Positions 35,163-43,535 of a stretch of 64,000 nt of DNA are shown here, one piece after another. Within the stretch, counting starts at the first letter, position 1, and each line of letters begins with the position of its first letter. The position numbers were made by a program, and so were the translations under genes. Source of the stretch: an uncultured Bacilli bacterium (GTDB taxonomy: Bacteria > Bacillota_I > Bacilli_A > RF39 > UBA660); NCBI GenBank assembly GCA_934098565.1, contig CAKOON010000001.1, positions 1-64,000 of the forward strand, written 5' to 3'. The notes under the pieces are model-generated. The model saw only the letters and a list, made by a program, of their open reading frames with translations. It made no database searches and was not told the DNA's origin.

Positions 35163-35647
35163 TTTTCTTTAAAATTACCATTACTAATATGATTATTATT
35201 TAGAATTTTATAAAGGATTGTTTTCATAAGAAGATAATCTTTTTTTGTATAGGAGTTGTAATCGGTCAACTTAGCTTTACAAGAAGCATAAATATGAATT
35301 TTATTTCTTAAATATTTTAATTTATATAGTAATTTTATATCTATTTTAGAAAGATTAAGGGGATTATCTTTGATAATGATTTTTAATAGGTAATTAATAT
35401 TAGTATAGCGATTAATTGGACGGTAAGATTTAATGGCTAAATAGAATAGAGCTTCAATAATGGAGATAGAATTTATTATGTAATCCTTAATAAGAAGTTT
35501 AGTAATTACTAGGGAATTATGTTCTTTTTGAATTTTAAAACTTAAGTATTCTGTATATTGATAAGTATAAGAAATATTACTGATGATAGGATAGTTATTT
35601 TTAATGTTAAAGTTGGTTCTAATTATATCAATGTTGGTTAGTTTCAT
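35159..35647 (-). CDS. HEPN-like helical protein, 162 aa
   Basis: Convergent with ftsK (4-nt overlap). All-helical, Ile/Asn/Lys-rich. An internal SIIEALFYLAIKS helix and a later LKYLRNKIHIYA segment (about 112-123) resemble the HEPN fold, whose nuclease members carry an R-polar-x(3-5)-H motif; here RNKIH. Many such short proteins are stand-alone or toxin-type HEPNs, but no adjacent nucleotidyltransferase partner exists here. Function inferred weakly. SD AGGGACCC-like, modest. Confidence 0.5.
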   Translation of the reverse strand: MKLTNIDIIRTNFNIKNNYPIISNISYTYQYTEYLSFKIQKEHNSLVITKLLIKDYIINSISIIEALFYLAIKSYRPINRYTNINYLLKIIIKDNPLNLSKIDIKLLYKLKYLRNKIHIYASCKAKLTDYNSYTKKDYLLMKTILYKILNNNHISNGNFKEN

Positions 35648-35753
35648 AGGGTCCCTTTCTTAGGTGGTATTATAATATAAAAAACTAGAAAATAATAGGT
35701 TAATTAATGTATTTATAGTGTGTTTTATCTGGAATATATATTGAAGTTAATTA

Positions 35754-36029
35754 GATACATTTGGCTGTTAGGTGTTTTATCCTCAGTCCATATTTTATTA
35801 AAAATACGGATGGAAGTGGTCCATATGAAAGAAATTTCCTGTGGAGTATGTTATCGTACTTGTAATAGTATTGGTCTTACTAGACGATAATATTATAACT
35901 ATAAAAAAGTAGTAATATTTTTATATATTAATCTTTTTGAAAAACACCTACGCATCTTGCGATGAATAGGTGTTTCTCTTTACTATTAATGGACTGAGAA
36001 ACATCTAACGTACCAAGCCAAATGTATCT
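35754..36029. ncRNA. Candidate structured RNA (276 nt) closed by a long imperfect stem
   Basis: The ends pair in three collinear blocks: AGATACATTTGGCT with AGCCAAATGTATCT (14 bp); GTTAGGTGTTT with AAACATCTAAC (11 bp including one G-U); and CTCAGTCCA with TGGACTGAG (9 bp). They are separated by small internal loops. Inside are further hairpins, e.g. AAACACCTA/TAGGTGTTT capped by CATC/GATG (35942-35975) and TATTTT/AAAATA. No ORF fits. It is either a structured ncRNA (strand unresolved) or a MITE-like element. I cannot assign a known family; RNase P, tmRNA, 6S and SRP RNA hallmarks are absent. Confidence 0.5.
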
Positions 36030-36245
36030 CTTTTTATTTAAGAACAATCAAGTTCTTTCAACAGTAGTATACCATAGATATTTTTATTTGCCAGTTTTTT
36101 GTCTGGTAAATTTCATATGCTTCTAATAATAGTTTATGTATTTTTCATTTGAATATGTGTTTATAATCCTTCAAGAAAATTAAATTTATTAAAGAATGTT
36201 TAGTTATTGGGAATTGATACTGACTACTTTTACTTGTAAAAAGTA
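36030..36245. other. AT-rich spacer before the rplS promoter
   Basis: Between the structured element and the rplS promoter. I see only a short AAGAACAATCAAGTTCTT hairpin-like stretch near 36040 and no ORF or recognisable regulatory RNA. Confidence 0.4.
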
Positions 36246-36275
36246 TTGACTAGGACTTTCTTTCTATGATAAGAT
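36246..36275 (+). promoter_or_regulatory. Promoter of rplS
   Basis: TTGACT (36246-36251), 18-nt spacer, TAAGAT (36270-36275). Confidence 0.65.
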
Positions 36276-36281
36276 ATTCTT

Positions 36282-36369
36282 GCTTCAGGGGAAACTCTGT
36301 AGAAAATCCGCTTATTTATATACTAAATAAAGATTTTAAGTGATTATGTTATAGAAAGGAATTAGACGT
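36282..36369 (+). promoter_or_regulatory. Structured 5' leader of rplS
   Basis: About 88 nt between the predicted start site and ATG. It contains AAAATC ... GATTTT enclosing TTATTT/AAATAA, an extended hairpin. Bacillota L19 mRNAs often carry an L19 leader motif that the protein binds for feedback. The match here is by position and structure only. Confidence 0.4.
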
Positions 36370-36711
36370 ATGGCAAATTTAATTGATAAAATTAATGCAA
36401 AACAAGTAAGAAAAGATATTCCTGAATTTCGTGTTGGTGATACTGTAAGAGTAAACGTATGGGTTACTGAAGGTAAAAAGAGACGTATCCAAGCTTTTGA
36501 AGGTTTAGTTATTGCTAAAAAAGGTGGTTCTGTATCTGAAACTTTCTCAGTAAGAAAAAAGAGTTATGGTGTTGGTGTAACTCGTGTATTCCCAGTAAAT
36601 GCTCCTACTATTGATTCAATCGAAGTAATTAAGAAGGGCTATGTAAGAAGAGCTAAATTAAACTTCTTAAAGGAATTAAGAAAAGAATACAAAGTAAAAG
36701 AAAGAAATTAA
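36370..36711 (+). CDS. rplS: 50S ribosomal protein L19
   Basis: 113 aa, full length. Conserved blocks: FRVGDTVRVNVWVTEGKKRRIQAFEG, VRKKSYGVGVTRVFPVNAPTID and YVRRAKLNFLKE. L19 sits at the 30S-50S interface. Its usual neighbours trmD/rimM are not adjacent. It is a single-gene unit with its own promoter, leader and terminator. SD GAAAGGAATTAG. Confidence 0.98.
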   Translation: MANLIDKINAKQVRKDIPEFRVGDTVRVNVWVTEGKKRRIQAFEGLVIAKKGGSVSETFSVRKKSYGVGVTRVFPVNAPTIDSIEVIKKGYVRRAKLNFLKELRKEYKVKERN

Positions 36712-36715
36712 TCTT

Positions 36716-36741
36716 AAAAGTGCTAGAAATAGTGCTTTTTT
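36716..36741 (+). terminator. Terminator of rplS
   Basis: AAAAG-TGC-TA, GAAA tetraloop, TA-GTG-CTTTTTTT with two G-U pairs, as an RNA stem. Confidence 0.55.
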
Positions 36742-36790
36742 TCTTTACTTAAAATGCTTTGAAGAATACAATGGTATTAAGGGAGAGCTT

Positions 36791-37138
36791 ATGAATTTTA
36801 ATGTTGATAGTGAAATTAAAAGACTGGAGAGGGAAATATTTCGTTTAGATAAAGAAAGAAGTCAGATAAAGAAGGATATTTGGTTTCATAATGCTGAAAA
36901 AAGAAGTTTAGAGCAAGCAACTGATATTGCTAGTAAAAGGCGTTTTTTACAAATTTCAAAAGAATTATATATTCTAAATAGTAATTATGATTTGAAAACG
37001 GAGGAGATAGTAAGACGAAGAAAAATGATAAATAATTTAAAAGAAGAAAAAAATAGAAGTCATCAAGGTATGAAAAGACTTAGGACTAGAGAACGTCATT
37101 ACCAAGAAAACATGGCTTTAGTTGGCGAATTTGAGTGA
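36791..37138 (+). CDS. Small coiled-coil protein, 115 aa
   Basis: SD AAGGGAGAG precedes ATG 36791. Almost entirely heptad-like charged helix (EIKRLEREIFRLDKERSQIKKD, EIVRRRKMINNLKEEKNR), no membrane segment. It ends in TGA. It lies alone between rplS and the infC operon. I do not recognise it. Confidence 0.65.
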   Translation: MNFNVDSEIKRLEREIFRLDKERSQIKKDIWFHNAEKRSLEQATDIASKRRFLQISKELYILNSNYDLKTEEIVRRRKMINNLKEEKNRSHQGMKRLRTRERHYQENMALVGEFE

Positions 37139-37174
37139 AAATGAGACTTTTTAAAGAAAATTAAAAGCTTTTAC

Positions 37175-37202
37175 TTGCAAATTGATAAAAATATGCTATA
37201 AT
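37175..37202 (+). promoter_or_regulatory. Promoter of infC-rpmI-rplT
   Basis: TTGCAA (37175-37180), 16-nt spacer, perfect TATAAT (37197-37202). Confidence 0.7.
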
Positions 37203-37347
37203 CTTAGTTGTTATTAAAAAGGAAAGCAATTTGTATCCACAAATTCACCTGATTCTTTTTGAGAATAGGTTCAAGGCCAAGAGGAAAAAATACTTTTTAG
37301 GTTAGAGGTGGATACTAGGTATCTGCCTTTTTAAATATAATAATAGT
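37203..37347 (+). promoter_or_regulatory. infC/L20-type leader with attenuator
   Basis: GTATCCAC (37231-37238) can pair with GTGGATAC (37309-37316), which is also the left half of the terminator GGTGGATAC-TAG-GTATCTGCC-TTTTT (37308-37334). The two structures exclude each other. This is the arrangement expected for L20/IF3-operon attenuation leaders of Bacillota, in which L20 binding favours termination. The regulator is inferred from the operon. Confidence 0.65.
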
Positions 37348-37361
37348 GGAGGTGTGTTTAT

Positions 37362-37889
37362 ATAGCAAAAGATAAGAATGAAATGCCTGTTAATGATAAG
37401 ATTAGGGTTTCGGAAATGATGGTTATTGGTCCAAATGGAGAACAGTTAGGAATTAAAAAGCGTAATGATGCACTTACGTTAGCGTCGTATGCAGGGCTTG
37501 ATTTAGTATTACTAAATGCAAATGGTACTCCAGCGGTTGCTAAGATTATGGACTACAACAAGTATCGTTATGAAAAACAAAAGAAGTTAAAAGAACAACA
37601 AAAAAGACAAAGAGAAAATAATAAAGAGTTAAAGGAATATCAATTATCAGTTACAATTGATATTGGAGACTTTAATACTCGTAAAAAGAATGCTTATGAT
37701 TATCTAGTTAAAGGTCATAAAATTAAGGCGTCTATTAGATTTAAAGGTCGTCAAATGGCTCATACAGAATTAGGAGCCGAGGTACTTGAAAGATTCGCAA
37801 AAGAACTTGAGGAAGTAGCTGTTATTGAAGAAAAGCCAAGATTAGAGGGCAGAAACATGTATATGCTATTGGCACCAAAAACAAAGTAG
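37362..37889 (+). CDS. infC: Translation initiation factor IF-3, AUA start codon
   Basis: The IF-3 frame continues upstream of the first ATG (37383) as AUA-GCA-AAA-GAT-AAG-AAT-GAA. A perfect SD GGAGGTG (37348-37354) lies 7 nt before that ATA, giving 175 aa with the family's N-terminus (NDKIRVSEMMVIGPNGEQLGI). Rare AUU/AUA starts are a hallmark of infC, because IF-3 itself discriminates against them and so represses its own synthesis. Both IF-3 domains are complete (KKLKEQQKRQRENNKELKE linker, IRFKGRQMAHTELG in the C domain). First gene of infC-rpmI-rplT. Confidence 0.95.
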   Translation: MAKDKNEMPVNDKIRVSEMMVIGPNGEQLGIKKRNDALTLASYAGLDLVLLNANGTPAVAKIMDYNKYRYEKQKKLKEQQKRQRENNKELKEYQLSVTIDIGDFNTRKKNAYDYLVKGHKIKASIRFKGRQMAHTELGAEVLERFAKELEEVAVIEEKPRLEGRNMYMLLAPKTK

Positions 37890-37907
37890 TAAGGAAGGAA
37901 TGTTATT

Positions 37908-38102
37908 ATGGCAAAGTGCAAACAAAAAACTCATAAAGCAACAAGCAAAGTTTTAAACGTTAAGAAAAATGGTACTGTTACATATAAAAAGAGTAATGGT
38001 AATCATAAAACAGCAAAGGATTCAGCCAAAGCTGTTAGACAAAGAAGAAATAAGGGAGTATTAAATGATACTTTCGCAAATAAATTAAAGGATAGAATCT
38101 AG
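37908..38102 (+). CDS. rpmI: 50S ribosomal protein L35
   Basis: 64 aa, basic. Starts MAKCKQKTHKATSKVLNVKK and keeps the family's KTH/KRF-type N-terminal pattern. SD AAGGAAGG. It lies 18 nt after infC and 16 nt before rplT, the canonical operon order. The N-terminus has Cys at position 4, where Lys/Met is usual. Confidence 0.95.
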   Translation: MAKCKQKTHKATSKVLNVKKNGTVTYKKSNGNHKTAKDSAKAVRQRRNKGVLNDTFANKLKDRI

Positions 38103-38118
38103 TAAGGTGGTGTAGAAG

Positions 38119-38661
38119 ATGACAAGAGTTAAAGGTGGAAGTGTTTCCAAAACAAGAAGAAGAAAAGTATTAAAAGAAGCTAAAGGCTACTTTGGTTCTA
38201 AACACAGATTATATAAAACTGCTCAAGAACAAGTATTCCATAGTGGTAATTATGCTTTCCGTGATAGAAAACAAAATAAGAGAAACTTTAGAAAATTATG
38301 GATTACAAGAATTAATGCTGCTTGCCGTATGAATGATATTTCTTATTCAAAATTCATTAATGGTCTAGCAAAAGCCAATGTTGAAGTAAATCGTAAGATG
38401 CTTGCTGAACTTGCTATTAATGATGAAGTAGCATTTACTAATTTAGTAAATATTGCAAAAGAAGCTTTAGCAGGTAAGGAATATAAGCCAGCTGCTGTTA
38501 AAACTGAAAAAAAGGTAGAAGTTAAAGAAGAAGCTCCTAAAAAGGCAGCTGCAAAGAAAACTACTACAAAAAAAGTTGAAGCTAAAGAAGAAAAACAAGC
38601 TAAAAAGACTACTGCTAAGAAATCAACAACTGCTAAAAAAACAACTAAGAAAGAAGCTTAG
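38119..38661 (+). CDS. rplT: 50S ribosomal protein L20 with long basic C-terminal tail
   Basis: Residues 1 to about 118 are a complete L20 (TRVKGGSVSKTRRRKVLKEAKGYFGSK-type start, KLWITRINAACR, LAELAINDEVAF). The usual length is 117-119, but here about 60 extra residues of Lys/Ala/Thr/Glu (PKKAAAKKTTTKK, AKKTTAKKSTTAKKT) follow. Such PAKKA-like tails bind nucleic acid non-specifically in other proteins. L20 is also the usual repressor of this operon. Confidence 0.95.
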   Translation: MTRVKGGSVSKTRRRKVLKEAKGYFGSKHRLYKTAQEQVFHSGNYAFRDRKQNKRNFRKLWITRINAACRMNDISYSKFINGLAKANVEVNRKMLAELAINDEVAFTNLVNIAKEALAGKEYKPAAVKTEKKVEVKEEAPKKAAAKKTTTKKVEAKEEKQAKKTTAKKSTTAKKTTKKEA

Positions 38662-38668
38662 TTTAGAT

Positions 38669-38695
38669 AAAGTGTCATTTATTGATACTTTTTCT
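38669..38695 (+). terminator. Terminator of the infC operon
   Basis: AAAGTGTC ... GATACTTTTTC, an 8-bp stem with one G-U. Confidence 0.6.
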
Positions 38696-38751
38696 TTTGC
38701 TCTTTAACTTTTTATGTTATAATTTCTTTATGATATGGAGAGTGTTTACAG

Positions 38752-39825
38752 ATGAATAATGAGAATAATAATGGGGTAATTGATTTTGATGATTCTGTTT
38801 TTTTGAATAATAGCAGTAATGAAAATTTAAATACAACAACAAAGACAGTTAATAATAACCAAGCGCTTGATGCAAGTACATTAAATGTTGATGATGTTTT
38901 TGGAACTTGGAATAGTGATGAGGTAGCTGTTCAAAAAGAGGTAACACCAATTAGTAATGATTATAACAACAGTGATATCGCTGGCGGTGAGGTTTTTAGT
39001 GATTCTGTAAGTGATGATAATTCTGCTGATAGTTCTAGTGATGTTGGGAGTCCTTTAAATATTTTTGAGGCTAATGTTTCTAGTGATAATGTTTCTAATG
39101 ATATGGATAATACCTTTAGTCCTTTTAAGCAAGAAGTTCCTGATGTTACATCTACTTTTGATGCTAATGCTGGTAGTTTTGAAGAATCTAATCAACAAAT
39201 TAACATGGTTAATCAAACTATAAATGAAGTTCCTACTTCGAAGATTGAACCTAATTCTTTACTAGAAGTTTCTTCTGACGTCGTTAATAATTCGGTAATG
39301 AGTGATAACTTTAATAATGTTAGTAATATTAATCAAGAAGTTAACTCTAGTACAAGTGTCAATAATATTAATCAAGAAAGAAATTCTGAGACTGTAACGC
39401 CTGTAACGCCTAGTTTGCAAGAAGTTTTAAGTACACCTAGTAACCAGATAGAATTTAATAATAGTGATTCAAATAATGAAAATGGCTTACAAAATAATTC
39501 TATTGTTAATGGAAATCAGGTTGATAATAATAATTTAAATACCGTTTCTTCAGATATTTCTAATTCTTCTGAAAATAAGGTGCCAGCTAATCAAGATGGG
39601 AATGCTGTTAGTTTAGATGATTCTGTTAGTATAGGTACTGTTAATAATCCGGATATGTCTACTACTAATAAAAAGACACCAGAAGCACCAGAAGATAAAA
39701 AAAATCGTAAGAAAATGACAACACCAATCGTAATGCTAATTTTAATTCTTGTGGTTTCAGTTAGTGTAATAATCATTAAAAGAGATACGTTAATGGACTT
39801 ATTTAGAATTTTAATAAATAAGTAG
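38752..39825 (+). CDS. Asn/Ser/Asp-rich tail-anchored membrane protein, 357 aa
   Basis: Residues 1 to about 305 are low complexity (N, S, D, V) without predicted fold. A basic stretch (KKTPEAPEDKKNRKKMTTP) precedes one C-terminal membrane helix (about 323-343, IVMLILILVVSVSVIII) and a short tail. This topology puts the disordered part in the cytosol. It contains LNVDDVFGTW, similar to the NPDDIFGV and NGNDIFGK motifs of the 800-aa protein at 1316. A TGT-TATAAT extended -10 lies at 38715-38723. Function unknown. It lies directly before ftsA-ftsZ, so a division role is possible. Confidence 0.65.
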   Translation: MNNENNNGVIDFDDSVFLNNSSNENLNTTTKTVNNNQALDASTLNVDDVFGTWNSDEVAVQKEVTPISNDYNNSDIAGGEVFSDSVSDDNSADSSSDVGSPLNIFEANVSSDNVSNDMDNTFSPFKQEVPDVTSTFDANAGSFEESNQQINMVNQTINEVPTSKIEPNSLLEVSSDVVNNSVMSDNFNNVSNINQEVNSSTSVNNINQERNSETVTPVTPSLQEVLSTPSNQIEFNNSDSNNENGLQNNSIVNGNQVDNNNLNTVSSDISNSSENKVPANQDGNAVSLDDSVSIGTVNNPDMSTTNKKTPEAPEDKKNRKKMTTPIVMLILILVVSVSVIIIKRDTLMDLFRILINK

Positions 39826-39882
39826 ATAGCAAATAAAAATATATTTAGATAAGTTTTAAATGTCATTGTGAATTTTATAAAT

Positions 39883-39913
39883 AAAGACTAAAGTTTAAGA
39901 GCTTAGTCTTTTT
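39883..39913 (+). terminator. Terminator before ftsA
   Basis: AAAGACTAA ... TTAGTCTTTTT, a perfect 9-bp stem. Confidence 0.75.
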
Positions 39914-39924
39914 AAGTCCTTATC

Positions 39925-39953
39925 TTGCATTTAAAAATAATCTTTAGTATAAT
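39925..39953 (+). promoter_or_regulatory. Promoter of ftsA-ftsZ
   Basis: TTGCAT (39925-39930), 17-nt spacer, perfect TATAAT (39948-39953). Confidence 0.7.
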
Positions 39954-39979
39954 TAATTTGGAAAACGATAGAGGTAAGT

Positions 39980-41224
39980 ATGCGAAAGATAATGGCTTCC
40001 TTGGATATAGGATATAGTAGTATTAAGTTTGTTGTTAGTGAATCAAGTAGACATAATATTTATGTTTTATGTAGTAGTATTACTCCAAATGATGCTTATA
40101 ATCCAAAGACAGGGGTTAATTTAGATATTTTAGAATCTTTACTGAAGAAAATACTAAGTGATGCCGAAGGTAAACTGGGGATAAAAATATCCGCAACTTT
40201 GCTTACTATACCTACTAGTAGTGCTTCTTTTACTACTAATAGTGCGAGAATAAATATTACTAATGAAGATGGGGTAATTACTTATAAAGATATCGCCAAA
40301 GTAGTTAATTTATCGGGAAAGAATGTTATTCAGGAGAATATGGAGTTAGTTAATATTACGCCTTTATATTTTATTTTAGATAATGGAGAGAAGACTTTAG
40401 AACCGATTAATACTTTTAGTAAGACTTTAGAAGTTAAGAGTATTATTACTTCTTCTTTAAAGAGTGATGTTATTAAGTATTTAGAAGTTTTAGAACATTT
40501 AGGAGTTAGTGTTGTTGATATTAGTTATGATTGTGTGGGACAGTATTTTGCTTCTTTAGATGAAGATATGGATAAGACTAATGGTATTGTTATTGACATA
40601 GGTTATTTAAGTACTAGAATATCTTTATTTAATAAGGGAGTATTAGTTAATACTAGTGAGATTAAAGTTGGAGGACTTAATATTCTTAAAGATATTAGTT
40701 ATGTTTATAAGGTGTCTTTAAGTACAGCTAAAAGTCTTTATAATACTTTGGGATGTGCTAATAAAAAGAATACTAGTAATTTAGAAAAGATGGAAGTAAA
40801 GCTTGAAAATGGAGATAAGGTTTTAATTAATCAATATAATTTAGCTCTAGTAATAGAATCGCGGGTAATAGAGATACTTAATATGGCTAAAAAGCAAATT
40901 AACATCTTAACAAAAAGACAAATAAGTTATATAATATGTACAGGTGGAATAGCAAATCTTAGGGATTTCGACCTGGATGTATGTGATGTCTTTGGGAAGA
41001 ATGCAAAAATAAGTCATATGAGTACTATTGGGATAAGAGATAATAGGTATGCTAGTAGTTATGGCTTAATTAAGTGGTATGATTATAATGCTAGACTTAA
41101 AAATTACGATTATTCCATATTAAGTTTAGAAGAGCAAGAAGCATTTAGTAGAGAAGAAAAAGAAACGAAGAACAGTAGTAATAGTATTATTGGTAAGGTC
41201 TTTGATTATTTCTTTCTAGATTGA
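39980..41224 (+). CDS. ftsA: Cell division protein FtsA (divergent actin-like ATPase)
   Basis: 414 aa of the FtsA/PilM actin fold: phosphate-1 motif MASLDIGYSSIKFVVSE at the N-terminus, connect and phosphate-2 motifs GIVIDIGYLSTRISLF (about 199-214), adenosine motif YIICTGGIANLRDFD (about 314-328). FtsA tethers FtsZ filaments to the membrane. The C-terminus ends IGKVFDYFFLD, a short amphipathic segment that could be the membrane anchor. The stop overlaps the ftsZ SD. More divergent than typical FtsA, but the position before ftsZ makes the call firm. Confidence 0.9.
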   Translation: MRKIMASLDIGYSSIKFVVSESSRHNIYVLCSSITPNDAYNPKTGVNLDILESLLKKILSDAEGKLGIKISATLLTIPTSSASFTTNSARINITNEDGVITYKDIAKVVNLSGKNVIQENMELVNITPLYFILDNGEKTLEPINTFSKTLEVKSIITSSLKSDVIKYLEVLEHLGVSVVDISYDCVGQYFASLDEDMDKTNGIVIDIGYLSTRISLFNKGVLVNTSEIKVGGLNILKDISYVYKVSLSTAKSLYNTLGCANKKNTSNLEKMEVKLENGDKVLINQYNLALVIESRVIEILNMAKKQINILTKRQISYIICTGGIANLRDFDLDVCDVFGKNAKISHMSTIGIRDNRYASSYGLIKWYDYNARLKNYDYSILSLEEQEAFSREEKETKNSSNSIIGKVFDYFFLD

Positions 41225-41235
41225 GGAGAGTGTTT

Positions 41236-42312
41236 ATGTACGAGATGAAAATGGATCAAATTGCAAAGATTAAAGTAATAGGTGTTGGTGGTGGCGGTTG
41301 TAATGCCGTTAATAGAATGATTGAATCAGGAGTACAAGGTGTTGAGTTTATCGTTGCTAATACTGATTTACAAGTTTTAAATGTTAGTAAAGCGGAGACT
41401 AAATTACAAATTGGTAAGAGTATTACGAATGGTCTTGGAGCCGGGGCTAATCCTGATGTTGGTAGAGAGGCTGCCTTAGAAAGTAAAAAAGAGATTGAAG
41501 AAGCCTTAAGCGGTGCGGATATGGTCTTTGTTACTTGTGGTATGGGTGGTGGTACTGGTACGGGTGCAGCGCCTATTGTTGCCGAAATTGCTCAAGAATT
41601 AGGAGCTTTGACTGTTGGCATTGTTACCAAACCTTTCCGTTTTGAAGGCAAGAAGAGAATGGACCATGCCGAGATTGGGATTGAAGAGTTGAGACATCAT
41701 GTGGATACAATTATTGTTATTCCCAATGACCGATTAAGAGATATTATTGATAGAACAACACCGATGATGGAAGCATTCAAAGAAGTTGATAATGTTTTAA
41801 GAAGAGGAGTTCAATCTATTTCCGATTTAATTGCCGTTTCTGGTTTGGTAAACTTAGATTTTGCCGATGTTAAGACGATTATGTCCAAACGTGGTAATGC
41901 TATTATCGGTATTGGTATTGGTGTTGGGGAAAATAGAGCAGTAGAAGCGGCTAAACAAGCCGTATCTAGTCCACTTTTAGAAACAACTATTGATGGAGCT
42001 ACTGATGCGATTATCAATATTACTGGTGGTAATTCCCTAACGCTATTTGAAGCTGAAGATGCGGCTGAGGTAGTTAGAAATGCTGCTAATACCGATATTA
42101 ATACGATCTTTGGGGCAGTTATTAATGAAAACTTAAATGATGAAGTAATTGTAACTGTTATTGCTACTGGTTTTGATGATAATAATTCTTTAGATGATGG
42201 CGATGTTGGTACTGGTTATACCGAAATGGATTCTTATAATAATAAAGATGAAGATGAGGATGATGGGGATGTTGATATTCCTCCGTTCTTAAGAAGTCGA
42301 GATAGATATTAA
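41236..42312 (+). CDS. ftsZ: Cell division GTPase FtsZ, 358 aa
   Basis: Tubulin-like ring protein: KVIGVGGGGCNAVNRMI at the start, GTP signature GGGTGTGAAP (about 105-114), T7 loop NLDFADVKTIM. The C-terminal tail is acidic and ends DIPPFLRSR, the conserved peptide that binds FtsA and other partners. The start is ATG 41236, 8 nt after GAGGAG that overlaps the ftsA stop. The upstream in-frame TTG would destroy this SD. Confidence 0.97.
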   Translation: MYEMKMDQIAKIKVIGVGGGGCNAVNRMIESGVQGVEFIVANTDLQVLNVSKAETKLQIGKSITNGLGAGANPDVGREAALESKKEIEEALSGADMVFVTCGMGGGTGTGAAPIVAEIAQELGALTVGIVTKPFRFEGKKRMDHAEIGIEELRHHVDTIIVIPNDRLRDIIDRTTPMMEAFKEVDNVLRRGVQSISDLIAVSGLVNLDFADVKTIMSKRGNAIIGIGIGVGENRAVEAAKQAVSSPLLETTIDGATDAIINITGGNSLTLFEAEDAAEVVRNAANTDINTIFGAVINENLNDEVIVTVIATGFDDNNSLDDGDVGTGYTEMDSYNNKDEDEDDGDVDIPPFLRSRDRY

Positions 42313-42339
42313 GTTTTAGAAGTAAAAAGGGTGGGATTT

Positions 42340-43329
42340 ATGAAAGTAATACACGTTTTAATACTTCTTTTTTTATGGATAGTAACTTCATATTTTGCCA
42401 TTAAAAACATTGAAGAATATTATCATATGCAAAAGAAAGTAAAGAAGCAAAATGAAAGAATAGGGGTTATCTGTATTGTTCTTTGTTGTTTATTATTTAG
42501 AAGTGTAATTTCTACTTATATTGTTTATGTTTTAATGTTAAATGCTTTATTTTATGTAATTCATAAATTATTTAAGAATAAGTATTTGGATAAGAGTTTT
42601 TATTTGACGTTTATAATTCCTATAATTATTGTTGTTTTAGGATATATTAATGTTAGTAATATTCATCTTACTAAGTATGATTTAAGTAGTAAGGATATAT
42701 CTAAAGATATAAGGATGGCTTATGTTAGTGATGTTCATTTATCAACTTTAGATAAGAAGAAGTTAGATAATTTAGTTAAGATGGTAAATGATAATGATTA
42801 TGATATCTTTGTTATTGATGGGGACTTAATAGATGAGTTTAGTAAAGATAAAAAGATAGAAGAAGTTATTACTGCGTTAGGTAGTATTAAGACGAAGTAT
42901 GGACTTTATTATGTTGAAGGTAATCATGATTTACTTAATAATAAGTATCGCAGTTATTTAGTTAGTAATAATTTTATTGTTTTAGAAGATAATAAGATTT
43001 TAATTGATGATAATTATTATCTGGTAGGAAGAAGAGATAAAAAAGATAAGTTAAGAAGTGATTTAAATAGTTTAACTTATAATTTGGATAAACCAGTTAT
43101 TCTTTTAGACCATCAACCTAATATTGAGAAGAATATGGACCCCAGGGTAATTATTCAGTTATCGGGACATACGCATGCGGGCCAGATATGGCCTTTAGGA
43201 TATTTCTTAAAATATGGTTATTATCAGGATAAAAGGTTAATTGTGTCTTCAGGTTTTGGGGTTTGGCATAATAAAGTAAGAACTAGTAAGTATAGTGAAA
43301 TCGTAGAAATTAATATTCATAAGGAATAA
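42340..43329 (+). CDS. Membrane metallophosphoesterase (YkuE-like), 329 aa
   Basis: Three or four N-terminal hydrophobic segments (about 1-110) and a calcineurin-like phosphoesterase domain with all metal motifs: VSDVHLS, DGDLIDE, GNHDL, and GHTHAGQ near the end. Gram-positive YkuE-type enzymes act on lipid or nucleotide phosphoesters at the membrane. The substrate is not known here. The start is ATG 42340 (MKVIHVLILL), with GGGTGGGA as SD. It lies 27 nt after ftsZ, so possibly in the same transcript. Confidence 0.88.
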   Translation: MKVIHVLILLFLWIVTSYFAIKNIEEYYHMQKKVKKQNERIGVICIVLCCLLFRSVISTYIVYVLMLNALFYVIHKLFKNKYLDKSFYLTFIIPIIIVVLGYINVSNIHLTKYDLSSKDISKDIRMAYVSDVHLSTLDKKKLDNLVKMVNDNDYDIFVIDGDLIDEFSKDKKIEEVITALGSIKTKYGLYYVEGNHDLLNNKYRSYLVSNNFIVLEDNKILIDDNYYLVGRRDKKDKLRSDLNSLTYNLDKPVILLDHQPNIEKNMDPRVIIQLSGHTHAGQIWPLGYFLKYGYYQDKRLIVSSGFGVWHNKVRTSKYSEIVEINIHKE

Positions 43330-43343
43330 ATATAGTAATAAAG

Positions 43344-43397
43344 ACAGTAAGTGTTTACCTGCTCTTTTAAGGAGTTAGATAAGCTTACTGTTTTTTT
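43344..43397. terminator. Terminator after the phosphoesterase
   Basis: ACAGTAAG ... CTTACTGT followed by T7. It lies just left of invertible segment 2 and would also meet its outward transcript. Confidence 0.65.
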
Positions 43398-43445
43398 GTA
43401 TATTTTTAAAGATAGTTGGTGTTCTATTCATATACCAAGACTTTT

Positions 43446-43470
43446 TTCATAGAGTTGCAAACTCTATGAA
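43446..43470 (+). repeat. Left inversion site of segment 2
   Basis: Perfect 10-bp arms around tgcaa. Confidence 0.75.
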
Positions 43471-43506
43471 AGCGAAAATACGTTGGTATTTTTAATCTAT
43501 AAGATA

Positions 43507-43535
43507 ATTTTATCATAGAAAACAGGCTTTTTAAA
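43507..43535 (-). promoter_or_regulatory. Outward promoter inside segment 2
   Basis: On the - strand: TTTAAA (43535-43530), 17-nt spacer, TAAAAT (43512-43507). The hexamers and spacing are identical to segments 1 and 3, while the spacer sequence differs. Confidence 0.6.

Noticed and set aside
41221..41236. TTG 41221 as ftsZ start
   Set aside because: It would consume the GAGGAG ribosome-binding site. ATG 41236 has proper spacing.
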